Origin: Lacunisphaera limnophila
Lineage (GTDB): Bacteria; Verrucomicrobiota; Verrucomicrobiia; Opitutales; Opitutaceae
Direction of reading: 5' to 3'
DNA: 64,000 nt
Assembly (NCBI RefSeq): GCF_001746835.1
Contig: NZ_CP016094.1
Coordinates: 2,743,501-2,807,500, forward strand
Under the pieces are notes generated by a model. The model was given only the letters and a program-made list of their open reading frames with translations. It did not search any database and was not told where the DNA came from. This document shows, piece by piece, positions 9,056 to 16,988 of the stretch (its first letter is position 1; each line of letters begins with the position of its first letter). A program made the translations under genes and the position numbers.

Positions 9056-10123
9056 TCACTTCATGCCGAAGTGCTTGCAGACGATTTCGGTCAGGAAGCC
9101 GATGAGGCCGCAGACGGGGAGGGTGAAGATCCAGGCCCAGACGATGCGCTCGACGATGCCCCATTTCACGGCGCCGAAGCGTTTCATCGCGCCCACGCCC
9201 ATGATGGAGGTGGAGATCGCGTGCGTGGTGGAGAGGGGGATGCCCCAGTGCGAGGCGGTTTGGATGACGAGGGCCGCGGTGGTCTCGGCGGCGAAGCCGT
9301 GCACGGGCTGGAGCTTCACCATCTTGTGGCCCATGGTGCGGATGATGCGCCAGCCGCCGGCGGCGGTGCCGGCGGCCATGACAAGGGCGCAGGTGATCAT
9401 GACCCAGCGGTCGACCGCGAACTCGGGCGTGCGGAGGAACGCGGCCCAGACCGGGAGGCTGTCGAAGGCGCCGCTGCTGGTGCCGGTGAACAGGGCCAGC
9501 GCGATGATGCCCATGGTTTTCTGGGCGTCATTGGTGCCATGGCTGAATCCCATCCAGGCGGCGCTCACAAGCTGCAGCTTGCCGAATACCCCGTTGACGA
9601 TGCGGGGGGTGAAACGGTGGACCACCATGAGGAGCAGGAACATCAGGAACGCCCCGCCGACGAAGCCAACCACGGGCGAGACGAGCATGGGCATCACGAC
9701 CTTGGGCCAGAGTCCGGTGGCCGCGCCCTTGGCGTTGGTGCTGGCCCAGACGAGGACGTTCCAGTCGCCATCGGCCGAGGCGAGGGCGGCGCCGCACAGG
9801 CCGCCGATGAGGGCGTGGCTGGAGCTGGAGGGCAGGCCGAGCCACCAGGTGATGAGATTCCAGATGATGGCGCCGACAAGGGCGGAGAAGATGGTGGCCA
9901 TCGTCACCACGCTCGTGTCCACGAGGCCCTTGCCGATGGTGGTGGCCACGGCGGTGCCGGCGAGGGCGCCGATCAGGTTGAAGAAGGCCGCGAGCCAGAT
10001 GGCCTGCCGCGGGGTGAGCACCTTGGTCGAGACAACCGTGGCGATGGCGTTGGCGGCGTCGTGAAAGCCGTTGATGTACTCGAAAATGAGCGCCGTCAGG
10101 AGGACGATCAGGAATATGGTCAT
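9056..10123 (-). CDS. pit: Low-affinity inorganic phosphate transporter, PiT family
   Basis: A 355-residue membrane protein with about ten hydrophobic helices. It carries both PiT signature repeats: GFHDAANAIATVV near the N terminus and SHGTNDAQKTMGIIAL in the second half. It moves metal-phosphate with protons or sodium and is the constitutive partner of the inducible Pst pump encoded nearby. Transcribed after the DUF47 gene with a 31-base gap, so the two form one operon. Confidence 0.93.
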   Translation of the reverse strand: MTIFLIVLLTALIFEYINGFHDAANAIATVVSTKVLTPRQAIWLAAFFNLIGALAGTAVATTIGKGLVDTSVVTMATIFSALVGAIIWNLITWWLGLPSSSSHALIGGLCGAALASADGDWNVLVWASTNAKGAATGLWPKVVMPMLVSPVVGFVGGAFLMFLLLMVVHRFTPRIVNGVFGKLQLVSAAWMGFSHGTNDAQKTMGIIALALFTGTSSGAFDSLPVWAAFLRTPEFAVDRWVMITCALVMAAGTAAGGWRIIRTMGHKMVKLQPVHGFAAETTAALVIQTASHWGIPLSTTHAISTSIMGVGAMKRFGAVKWGIVERIVWAWIFTLPVCGLIGFLTEIVCKHFGMK

Positions 10124-10154
10124 GGGGCGCGGCGGCGGTCGGCGGCAGGCGGGC

Positions 10155-10790
10155 TCAGGAGTACTTCAGCATGATCTGAAGCACGATCTGGCCGGCGTCG
10201 CGGGCGCGGTCGACGGCGGCCTCCACGAGATCGTAGAGCTCCATGAGAATGACGACTTCCTTGGCCTCGTAGGGGCCGTTGTAGAGGTCCTTGACCAAGG
10301 CGAGCATGACCTTGTCGGCCTCGCCCTCGGCAAACTGGAGGCGATTGTTCGCTTCCTGGATCCGCTCGAGGTTCACGCCCTTGCGCAGCTGCTTGACCAT
10401 GAAGTCGACGGCCTCGACGGCCTCGACCAGCAGCACGATCTGGCGCTGCATGCTCTCGCGCGGCACGCGGGCCGGGCAGATGGTGAGGCGTTCGACGAGC
10501 TTCTCGACGGTCTTCGGGATGCGGTAGAGGGCAAGGGAGAGGGCCTCGATGTCCTCGCGTTCAAACGGGGTGACGAAGGTCTTGCAGAGCTCCTCGGTGA
10601 TCTTCTGGGTGATCCGCTTGTCCTTGCGGCGGGCGTTGATGATGTCGTGGATGTTCGACGCGCTCGCCGAACTGTCTTCCCGCAGGATCTTGGCCAACAA
10701 CTGCGTGCTGACGCGGGCCTCCTCGGCGCTGGCTTCAAGCAGATCGTAGAATTTCTCTTCCTTCCCCAGGAGCTTCTTGAACGAGATCAT
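10155..10790 (-). CDS. DUF47 (PhoU-like) accessory protein of Pit
   Basis: The product is 211 residues, almost all helical, with the DUF47 pattern: LLGKEEKFYDLLEASAEEA at the start, a middle segment DIINARRKDKRIT, and ILMELYDLVEAAVDRARDAG near the end. DUF47 proteins are distant PhoU relatives nearly always encoded next to pit and thought to control Pit activity. It is the first gene of the minus-strand pair DUF47-pit. Confidence 0.88.
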   Translation of the reverse strand: MISFKKLLGKEEKFYDLLEASAEEARVSTQLLAKILREDSSASASNIHDIINARRKDKRITQKITEELCKTFVTPFEREDIEALSLALYRIPKTVEKLVERLTICPARVPRESMQRQIVLLVEAVEAVDFMVKQLRKGVNLERIQEANNRLQFAEGEADKVMLALVKDLYNGPYEAKEVVILMELYDLVEAAVDRARDAGQIVLQIMLKYS

Positions 10791-10998
10791 GGCCCAAAAC
10801 CGAAACGGGAACAGCCCGGTGAGGCGAGGTGATATTTAACAAATGTTACAGCGCCTTATTTGTAAAATATTGCGCGTTAGTTGTGACCGTGGGTGGGGGC
10901 GCACCCGTTTGTGGGTATCCTTGCCCGATGTCGGGCCGGCGCATGAGTCGCGCGGCGCCATGCCGGACTAAAGTGGGGAGTCGTTCCCCGGGAAAAAG

Positions 10999-11076
10999 TG
11001 GGGCGGTCAACGGGATTCGAACCCGCGACCCCAAGAATCACAATCTTGTGCTCTAACCAGCTGAGCTATGACCGCC
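10999..11076 (-). tRNA. tRNA-His (GTG anticodon)
   Basis: Read on the minus strand, the gene folds as a full cloverleaf. The acceptor stem GCGGTCA pairs with TGACCGC, with an extra 5' G (G-1) opposite C73, the hallmark of tRNA-His. The D arm is AGCTCAGCTGGTTAGAGC, the anticodon stem is CAAGA/TCTTG around the loop TTGTGAT (anticodon GTG), and the T arm contains GGGTTCGAATCCC. The CCA end is encoded (10999-11001). The stretch 10791-11183 contains this gene and otherwise nothing coding that I can support. Confidence 0.96.
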
Positions 11077-11094
11077 GTAAAATGAGGAGCGGCG

Positions 11095-11123
11095 AACATC
11101 CATATGGCCGCGAGGTATGTCAA
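11095..11123 (-). promoter_or_regulatory. Possible sigma-70 promoter of tRNA-His
   Basis: On the minus strand a perfect -35 hexamer TTGACA (11123-11118) is followed after 17 bases by GATGTT (11100-11095), a poor -10. Transcription would start about 11088, some 12 bases before the tRNA 5' end. The spacing and -35 are good, the -10 weak. Confidence 0.4.
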
Positions 11124-11183
11124 CAATTTCTCCCGCGGGATTCCCATTGCGGACGGGTCCGGGGTGGATTCCCTCCTATCCTT

Positions 11184-11963
11184 ATGGCCCGTCTGCGTTT
11201 GGTGACCTTCAATCTAGCCCACGGTCGCGGTCCCCTGCCGGTCCACCAGAGCCTGCGTACGACGGCCCGGATCCGCGCCAACCTGCTGAAAATCGCCGCG
11301 CTGATCAAGAAGTTGGGCGCGGACATCGTGGCCGTCCAGGAGGTCGACGAGAACTCGCGCTGGAACGGGAGTTTCAATCACCTGACCTTTCTCAGCGAAC
11401 ATTGCGGCCTGCCCTTCACGGCGATCGGGCTCACCAACCAGCGCAGCGGCCGCTATCCCCTGAATTACGGCAACGGCGTCCTGTCGCGCTGGCCGGTCAA
11501 ACATGCCGAGACCCAAACCTTTGGCCGCCGTCAGCTGGGCGACAAAGGGTTCCTCTATGCGGAGATCGAGCTTGGGCCCGACCGGCACCTGCCGGTGATC
11601 AGTCTGCACCTGCATCATACCTCGCGCCGGCAGCGCCTGCTCCAGGCGGGTATCCTGATGAAGTTCATGACCGAGCGCGCCGTCCGGCGCGGCGGCCGCT
11701 GGGTGGCCCCGCCGATCCTGTGCGGGGATTTCAACAACCCGCCGCACCGGCCCGATGCCACGGCCATGCTGCTGGGATTCTGCGAGGCATCGAACAACTA
11801 CACGCTCCTGCCGAAGCGCGGGCGCACCTTTCCGGCGGCGCTGCCGGCCCTCCTCCTGGACTTTATCCTGCTGCCCGAGGAGTGCCGGCCGGTGCACAGC
11901 GAGGTGGTGCGCAGCTACGTGTCGGACCACCGGCCTGTGCTGGTTGATTTCGACCTGGATTAG
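11184..11963 (+). CDS. Endonuclease/exonuclease/phosphatase family protein
   Basis: The product is 259 residues, one EEP-fold domain. It has LVTFNLAHG at the start, the catalytic Glu in IVAVQEVDENS, SLHLHHTSRRQR in the middle, the Asp-Asn pair in CGDFNN, and the final SDHRPVLVDFDL with the catalytic Asp-His. The family includes DNases, sphingomyelinases and inositol phosphatases; the substrate is unknown. No signal peptide is seen. The start ATG at 11184 is chosen because the frame open upstream runs through the tRNA gene. The gene is followed 61 bases later by trpA. Confidence 0.82.
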   Translation: MARLRLVTFNLAHGRGPLPVHQSLRTTARIRANLLKIAALIKKLGADIVAVQEVDENSRWNGSFNHLTFLSEHCGLPFTAIGLTNQRSGRYPLNYGNGVLSRWPVKHAETQTFGRRQLGDKGFLYAEIELGPDRHLPVISLHLHHTSRRQRLLQAGILMKFMTERAVRRGGRWVAPPILCGDFNNPPHRPDATAMLLGFCEASNNYTLLPKRGRTFPAALPALLLDFILLPEECRPVHSEVVRSYVSDHRPVLVDFDLD

Positions 11964-12024
11964 GAGCGGCTCCGCGCAATTTACACTCGACCCCCGGGGG
12001 CGGCCGGCCGACGCTCCGCGTTTC

Positions 12025-12822
12025 ATGGATCGCATCGCCGAGACCTTCGCCCGCCTCCGTCGTGAGCAACGCGCCGCCTTCGTCGCCTACCTCTGTGCGG
12101 GTGACCCCGATTTCGACACCTCGCTGGCCGCCTGCCGCGCCGTGATCGAGGCCGGGGCCGATGTGCTGGAGATCGGCGTGCCGTTTTCCGACCCGCTGGC
12201 GGACGGGCTCACCAACCAGCTGGCCGCCCAGCGCGCCCTCGACGGGGGCATGACGGCCGCGCGGGTTTTCGAGCTGGTGCGCCGCCTGCGGGAGACCAGC
12301 CAGGTGCCCATCGTTTTCTACACCTATTACAACCTGGTGTTCTCGAACGGCGTCGACGCCTATGTGCGCGCCGCGAAGGAGGCCGGCGTGGATGGCATCC
12401 TCACGCTCGACCTGCCGCCCGAGGAGGCCGGCGACGTGCAGGCTGCGTGTGCGGCTCATGGCGTGAAGACCGTGTTCATCGTCGCCCCCACCACGCCCGC
12501 CGCGCGCCTGGCGGTCATCGGCGCGGCCGCGACCGGTTTCATCTATTACGTGTCGCGCGAGGGCGTGACCGGCGTGCGCGACCAGGTGGCCACCAACATT
12601 CCCGAGGCCGTCGCCGCGATCAAGCGGCACACCGCGCTGCCGGTGGTCGTGGGCTTCGGCATTTCGACGCGCGAGCAGGTGCGACAGGTCGCCGGCACGG
12701 CCGACGGCGTCGTCGTCGGCAGCGCACTGGTGAACGTCATCAAGGCCGGCCTGGCCGACCGCGCCGCGGTGCCCGCGCGGCTGCGGGCCGTGGCGCAGGA
12801 CTTGGTTGCCGGAACCCGCTGA
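12025..12822 (+). CDS. trpA: Tryptophan synthase alpha subunit
   Basis: The product is 265 residues, normal for TrpA. The catalytic Glu is in VLEIGVPFSDPLADG, the catalytic Asp in ILTLDLPPEEA, and the phosphate-binding loop GFGIS and GVVVGSALV come near the end. TrpA cleaves indole-3-glycerol phosphate to indole, which passes to TrpB. No trpB or other trp gene is in the window, so the gene is detached from the usual trp operon. The start at 12025 (MDRIAETFARL) matches the family N terminus. Confidence 0.95.
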   Translation: MDRIAETFARLRREQRAAFVAYLCAGDPDFDTSLAACRAVIEAGADVLEIGVPFSDPLADGLTNQLAAQRALDGGMTAARVFELVRRLRETSQVPIVFYTYYNLVFSNGVDAYVRAAKEAGVDGILTLDLPPEEAGDVQAACAAHGVKTVFIVAPTTPAARLAVIGAAATGFIYYVSREGVTGVRDQVATNIPEAVAAIKRHTALPVVVGFGISTREQVRQVAGTADGVVVGSALVNVIKAGLADRAAVPARLRAVAQDLVAGTR

Positions 12823-12843
12823 GTGTGCTCCAGTCGCCCGTGC

Positions 12844-13761
12844 GTGAATAAAGTCCTGCTCATCGACGACAACTCGGCCGCCAACGACATGTTGTCGCGG
12901 ATGGTGCCCCGGTTCGCCGACGGCCCGTGGGTGCTCGAGTGGGCCGACACCTACGCCACCGGCCTCAAGATGCTGCTCTCCGGCCGCTATGTCGTGTGCC
13001 TGCTCGACTACCGCCTGGATGACGGGAAGGACGGGTTGCAGCTGCTGCGCGAGGCGCGGGCCGCCGGCAACACCACGCCGACGATCTTTCTCACGGCCGA
13101 CACCGATCCCACGCTGGATGAGGCGGCGTTGCAGGCCGGGGCGATGGATTTCCTCGTGAAGGCGGAGTTCACCCCGCGCATGCTGGCGCGCTCGGTGCGT
13201 TACGCGCGCAAGCTCGGCGACACCCTCGAGCAGCTCCGGTTGCTCGCGACGCATGATGCGCTCACCGGCCTGAAGAACCGCCGCGAGTTCGAACGGCTCA
13301 TGGCGGAGGAGTGGCAGCGCTGCGCGCGTTTCCAGCGCTCCTTCTCGCTCGTGATCTGCGACATCGATCATTTCAAGCGGATCAACGACACCTACGGCCA
13401 TGCCGCCGGTGACGCCGTGTTGCAACATGTAGCCGGCCTGCTCCGCGGCCAGCTGCGCACGGTGGATCAGCTCGCCCGCATCGGCGGTGAGGAATTTGCC
13501 ATCATCATGCTCGAGACCGGGCGCGATGACGCCGTGCAGACGATCCAGCGCCTGCTGGTCCTGTTGGGTGAATCACCCTGCACCCTCGCGGACCATCCGG
13601 AGCCGGTGACGGTCACCCTGAGCGCCGGCCTGGCCACGATGCCGGAGGATGCCGACACGCAGCAAGGGTTGTTCGAGGCCGCCGACAAGGCGCTCTACAC
13701 GGCCAAGCGCACCGGTCGCAACCGGCTCGTCACGGCTGGCGGCAAACTGGCCGTCAAGTGA
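12844..13761 (+). CDS. Response regulator with GGDEF (diguanylate cyclase) output
   Basis: The product is 305 residues. The N-terminal receiver domain (1-120) has the acidic pair in LLIDDN, phospho-acceptor Asp55 in CLLDYRLDDG, and the conserved Thr and Lys (FLTADT, FLVKAEF). The GGDEF domain (about 140-300) has DIDHFKRINDTYGH, the active motif GGEEF and an intact inhibitory I-site RTVD five residues before it. It should make cyclic di-GMP when phosphorylated, with product inhibition. No cognate histidine kinase is nearby. The start is a GTG at 12844 (an upstream GTG at 12823 is possible). Its 3' end overlaps the convergent lipid kinase gene by 8 bases. Confidence 0.88.
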   Translation: MNKVLLIDDNSAANDMLSRMVPRFADGPWVLEWADTYATGLKMLLSGRYVVCLLDYRLDDGKDGLQLLREARAAGNTTPTIFLTADTDPTLDEAALQAGAMDFLVKAEFTPRMLARSVRYARKLGDTLEQLRLLATHDALTGLKNRREFERLMAEEWQRCARFQRSFSLVICDIDHFKRINDTYGHAAGDAVLQHVAGLLRGQLRTVDQLARIGGEEFAIIMLETGRDDAVQTIQRLLVLLGESPCTLADHPEPVTVTLSAGLATMPEDADTQQGLFEAADKALYTAKRTGRNRLVTAGGKLAVK

Positions 13762-14644
13762 CCGCCTGACCGGCGGGCACCACGATGCGCAGACTGCGCG
13801 GGCGGACGGAGATTTCCAGGCGCGAGATCTCGGCGCGGGGTTCGCCATCGGTGTGGATCCAGCCCGGGCGGGCGCGCTCAATCACGAAACGTTCGCCTTC
13901 CCAGCGGCGGACCGATGCCGTGCGGTAGAGCGAGCCGTTGAACAGCCGCCACAGCAGCGGCACGGCATTGTGCAGGCCGACCGAGGGCACGGCGGTGACA
14001 TTGAGCCGGCCGTCGTGCACCGAGGCACCGGGGGCGATGTAGGCGTTGTTGCCGTATTGGGAGGAATTGGAAATCGCCAGGGTGAAGGCCTCGACCTCGT
14101 CGCGGCCGCCGGCGTGGTGGATGGTGTAATGCTCGGGGCGGTGGGAGCGCCACGCGGCCACGCCGGTGCGCAGGTAGCCGGAGAACCCGCGGGAGGTCAG
14201 GGTGGCGAAGCGGCTGGCGATCACGGCTTCAAAGCCGAGGCCGGCCACGCAGAAGAACGGGTCGGCATTGACCATGCCGGTGTCGATGGCCACCGGCCGG
14301 CCGGTCAGCAGGGTGCGGAACGCGCCGCGCCCGGGATCCCGGATGCCGAGGTGACGGCCAAGCCCGTTGCCGGAACCGCAGGGGATGAGGCCGAAGCTAA
14401 CGGGGGTGTCGATCAGGGCGCAGGCGACCTCGTTCATCGTGCCATCGCCGCCGATGGCCACCACCAGGGTGCAGCCCTCGTCGACCGCCCGCCGGGCCAG
14501 CTCCGTGGCATGCCGCGGCCGCTCGGTGTCGACGACGCGGGCATCCCAGCCATGTTCGGCGATAAAGGCCGCGGCGCGGTCGCGGAGATGCGGGTTGCGC
14601 CGGTTGCTGCCGGAGTGGGGGTTGAAGATGAACCGGGCTTTCAA
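13754..14644 (-). CDS. Diacylglycerol/lipid kinase family protein (YegS/DagK type)
   Basis: The product is 296 residues. The N terminus ARFIFNPHSGSN and the nucleotide-binding VVAIGGDGTMNEVA and LIPCGSGNGLGRHLGI are the family signatures. A C-terminal beta-rich domain ends in the segment GEPRAEISRLEISVRP. These soluble kinases phosphorylate diacylglycerol, ceramide-like or other lipids with ATP; the exact lipid is not predictable. It is monocistronic and convergent with the GGDEF regulator. Confidence 0.85.
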   Translation of the reverse strand: MKARFIFNPHSGSNRRNPHLRDRAAAFIAEHGWDARVVDTERPRHATELARRAVDEGCTLVVAIGGDGTMNEVACALIDTPVSFGLIPCGSGNGLGRHLGIRDPGRGAFRTLLTGRPVAIDTGMVNADPFFCVAGLGFEAVIASRFATLTSRGFSGYLRTGVAAWRSHRPEHYTIHHAGGRDEVEAFTLAISNSSQYGNNAYIAPGASVHDGRLNVTAVPSVGLHNAVPLLWRLFNGSLYRTASVRRWEGERFVIERARPGWIHTDGEPRAEISRLEISVRPRSLRIVVPAGQAVT

Positions 14645-14735
14645 TCAGGGCGGATGAACCCCGCAGGCTGACAATTCGGGGCGGGATGGCAAAAGGAGTT
14701 TTGCAACAATTCGGGGACGCCGTTTCCATGGGCCG

Positions 14736-15659
14736 ATGCCCCGTCCGATCCACGTCCTCACCGGTTGCACCGCCGTCGGCAAGACCGAGCTGGCCCTGCG
14801 GTGGGCCGAGGCCCACGGCGCCGAGATCGTGTCCTGTGACTCGCTGTTGTTCTACCGGGGGGCCGACATCGGCACGGCCAAGCCGTCACCGGCCGAGCTC
14901 GCGCGGGTGCCGCATCACCTCGTGGACTGCTGCGATCTGGCCGACCGGATGGATGTCACCCAATACGTGATCAGAGCACGGAAGGCGGTGATGGAAATCC
15001 TGGCCCGCGGCCGGCAGGTGTTGGTGACCGGGGGGAGTGGATTTTACCTCAAGGCTTTCTTTGCCCCGGTCGCCGATGAGGTGGCGGTGGCTCCGGATAT
15101 AAGGGAGGGCGTGAGGCAGCGGCTGGCCAGTGCCGGGCTGGCGTCCCTGGTGGAGGAATTGCAGCGGTTGAATCCCGCCGGGCTGGGCGGCTTAGATATC
15201 CAGAATCCCCGCCGGGTGACCAGGGCCTTGGAGCGGTGCCTCGCGTCGGGGCGGACGCTGGGTGAACTGCAGGCCGCCTTTGACGCGCTGCCTTCGGCCT
15301 TTGCGGATTTGGAGGTCAGGTTGTGCCAACTGGTGCGGGAGCCCGCCGAACTGGACGCACGCATCACGACGCGGGTCGAGCAAATGGTGCGGGCCGGACT
15401 GGTGGCGGAAGTCCGCGGACTCCTGGAACGCGGCGGGTTGAAGGAAAATCCGAGCGTAGCGGGGGCGATCGGTTATCGGGAAACCATCGATTTTCTCGAG
15501 GGCCGGTTGGCGGAAAGCGACCTGACCGCGGTCATCGCGCGCAATACGCGGGCGCTGGTGAAAAAACAACGCACCTGGTTCAAAACGCAGCTGCCGGTCC
15601 ACCCACTCGTGCCGGCGGACTCAGCCGACCCGGGGCGGCTCTTTGCGGCGCCAGTTTAA
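14736..15659 (+). CDS. miaA: tRNA dimethylallyltransferase
   Basis: The product is 307 residues. The P-loop is GCTAVGKTEL at the N terminus, followed by the substrate segment SCDSLLFYRGADIGTAKPS and VPHHLVDCCD, all MiaA hallmarks. VTGGSGFYLKAF and the C-terminal GYRETIDFLEGR complete the pattern. It adds an isopentenyl group to A37 of tRNAs reading codons that start with U. Its last 39 bases overlap the convergent DUF4199 gene. Confidence 0.94.
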   Translation: MPRPIHVLTGCTAVGKTELALRWAEAHGAEIVSCDSLLFYRGADIGTAKPSPAELARVPHHLVDCCDLADRMDVTQYVIRARKAVMEILARGRQVLVTGGSGFYLKAFFAPVADEVAVAPDIREGVRQRLASAGLASLVEELQRLNPAGLGGLDIQNPRRVTRALERCLASGRTLGELQAAFDALPSAFADLEVRLCQLVREPAELDARITTRVEQMVRAGLVAEVRGLLERGGLKENPSVAGAIGYRETIDFLEGRLAESDLTAVIARNTRALVKKQRTWFKTQLPVHPLVPADSADPGRLFAAPV

Positions 15660-16142
15660 CCAGAGGGTGAGCAGGGGGGCGGCGATGAAAGCGAAGAGGA
15701 GGTAGACCCCGCCGATGGTCACGGGGAGGCCGACCGGACCGGTGCTCCAGCGGTACGCCCGGGCGACGGCGCGCACCTGTTCCTCGGATTCACCCGCCGC
15801 CCGCATCCGCGCGACCTGCCAGTCAAGGTGGAGGTCGGGGTAGTCGCGGTTGATAAATTGCAGGTAGAGGGACAGGAAAATATAAACGCCCATCGCGGCG
15901 ACGAGCGCGGTGAGCAGGCCGCGGAGCAGGCCCTGCCAGACGGGAAGCCAATAGCGGTTGGCCTCGTGCAGTTGCTGATGCAGGGCGCGCCACAGCGCGA
16001 CGATCAGGATGACCTCGGCCCCGTAGTTGGCGAGGTGGCCCAGGCCGATGTGCTCGGTGTGGAGACCCAGCGCCCAGGCCAGGAGCAGCCAGAGGCTCGT
16101 CGCGACCGCCGCCAGGAGGCCGTATTTCAGCGGAGGCGACAC
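15621..16142 (-). CDS. DUF4199-like membrane protein
   Basis: The product is 173 residues with four predicted membrane helices (about 5-27, 38-55, 72-96 and 140-165). An amphipathic loop lies between the third and fourth and contains AAGESEEQVRAVARAY. This arrangement is typical of DUF4199, an uncharacterised inner-membrane family. It starts just before the 3' end of the TPR gene (1 base gap), so the two are one operon. The 3' end overlaps miaA on the other strand. Confidence 0.7.
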   Translation of the reverse strand: MSPPLKYGLLAAVATSLWLLLAWALGLHTEHIGLGHLANYGAEVILIVALWRALHQQLHEANRYWLPVWQGLLRGLLTALVAAMGVYIFLSLYLQFINRDYPDLHLDWQVARMRAAGESEEQVRAVARAYRWSTGPVGLPVTIGGVYLLFAFIAAPLLTLWLNWRRKEPPRVG

Positions 16143-16143
16143 G

Positions 16144-16848
16144 TCAGGGGTTGGCGGGTTTGGACTGGCCGGCTTGGATCTGGCGCAGGATCAGGTCCTC
16201 GGCGGCGGAGGTCTGGGGCGGGGGTGGCGCAGCCGGGAGACCGGCCGGGGCCGACGGGGGCATGACTCCGCCCCCTTGGGTTTGGGCAATGAGCTGGCGG
16301 GCGGCGTTGACGTTCTGGCCGGTGGGGAAGCGGGTGATGTATTCCTGCCAGATCTCGACGGCCCGCCCGGGCTGCTTGAAATCGTCGAGAAAGAGACCGC
16401 CCTGGTTGAAGAGGCTGAACTCGTGTGTGGGGCTCATCTTCTGGGCCAGGTTATATTGGACGAGGGCGTCATCCGGCTTGCCGGCGAAGCGGTAGGCGTT
16501 GCCCAGGTCGGTGCGGATGTCCGCGTCGTCGCTGCCCTGGCGGATGGCGGATTGGTAATGCTCGATGGCCTGGGCCCAGTTCTGGTGGTCGTAATAGAAA
16601 TTGCCGAGGGTGCGGGCGGCCTGGGGCGGAGTCTGGCCGGCGGTGAGATCCACGGCCGGCCGGTGGGTGGTCGGATCCGGGTTGGCCGGAGCGCTGGTCA
16701 GGGACGCCATGGTGCCGGCGGGCGCGGGACGGCGGACAATAAAATAGGTGAGGGTGCCCCCGAAGAGCGCCCCGAACAGGGCGATGATCACAATCGTGGA
16801 CCACGAAGAGGCCGCGGGGGGAGGAGGGGTCTTTTTGCTCATGCGCAC
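16144..16848 (-). CDS. Membrane-anchored TPR protein
   Basis: The product is 234 residues. A single N-terminal membrane helix (about 17-38) is followed by a Pro/Ala/Thr-rich linker and three to four tetratricopeptide repeats (about 75-190, with YDHQNWAQAIEHYQSAI and AGKPDDALVQYNLAQ). A Pro/Ala-rich tail follows. The bulk should face the periplasm and serve protein-protein contacts. A second in-frame ATG at 16842 (MSKK) is equally possible. It is transcribed before the DUF4199 gene. Confidence 0.75.
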   Translation of the reverse strand: MRMSKKTPPPPAASSWSTIVIIALFGALFGGTLTYFIVRRPAPAGTMASLTSAPANPDPTTHRPAVDLTAGQTPPQAARTLGNFYYDHQNWAQAIEHYQSAIRQGSDDADIRTDLGNAYRFAGKPDDALVQYNLAQKMSPTHEFSLFNQGGLFLDDFKQPGRAVEIWQEYITRFPTGQNVNAARQLIAQTQGGGVMPPSAPAGLPAAPPPPQTSAAEDLILRQIQAGQSKPANP

Positions 16849-16919
16849 CCGCGAGCTGAAGGTACGGACAAGGTGATGGCAACGCGTGAATCCGGGGGCG
16901 GGTGCCCGGATGGGAGGTG

Positions 16920-16983
16920 GCGGCGGTCCATGACCGCCGCTACAGGCGCCGAAGTTGTTCCGGGGTCAGCGACCCCGGCTACA
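16920..16983 (-). repeat. Two GTAG-headed REP-like hairpins in tandem
   Basis: On the minus strand each unit starts with TGTAG and continues into a perfect hairpin: CGGCGGTC/GACCGCCG (16920-16944) and CCGGGGTC/GACCCCGG (16960-16983). Both point the same way and differ in stem sequence. They occupy the gap between the TolC-like gene and the TPR gene. The second unit is closely related to a hairpin inside the SUI1 gene at 55491. Confidence 0.7.
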
Positions 16984-16988
16984 AGGTA

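Noticed and set aside
10834-10851. Possible Pho box upstream of the DUF47-pit pair (CTGTAAC then GTTAAAT on the minus strand)
   Set aside because: Only one unit fits the consensus, the second matches at three of seven positions, and no -10 follows at the right distance.
10998-11963. Longer version of the exonuclease/phosphatase starting at 10998
   Set aside because: It would translate through the complete tRNA-His gene; the family N terminus is at 11184.
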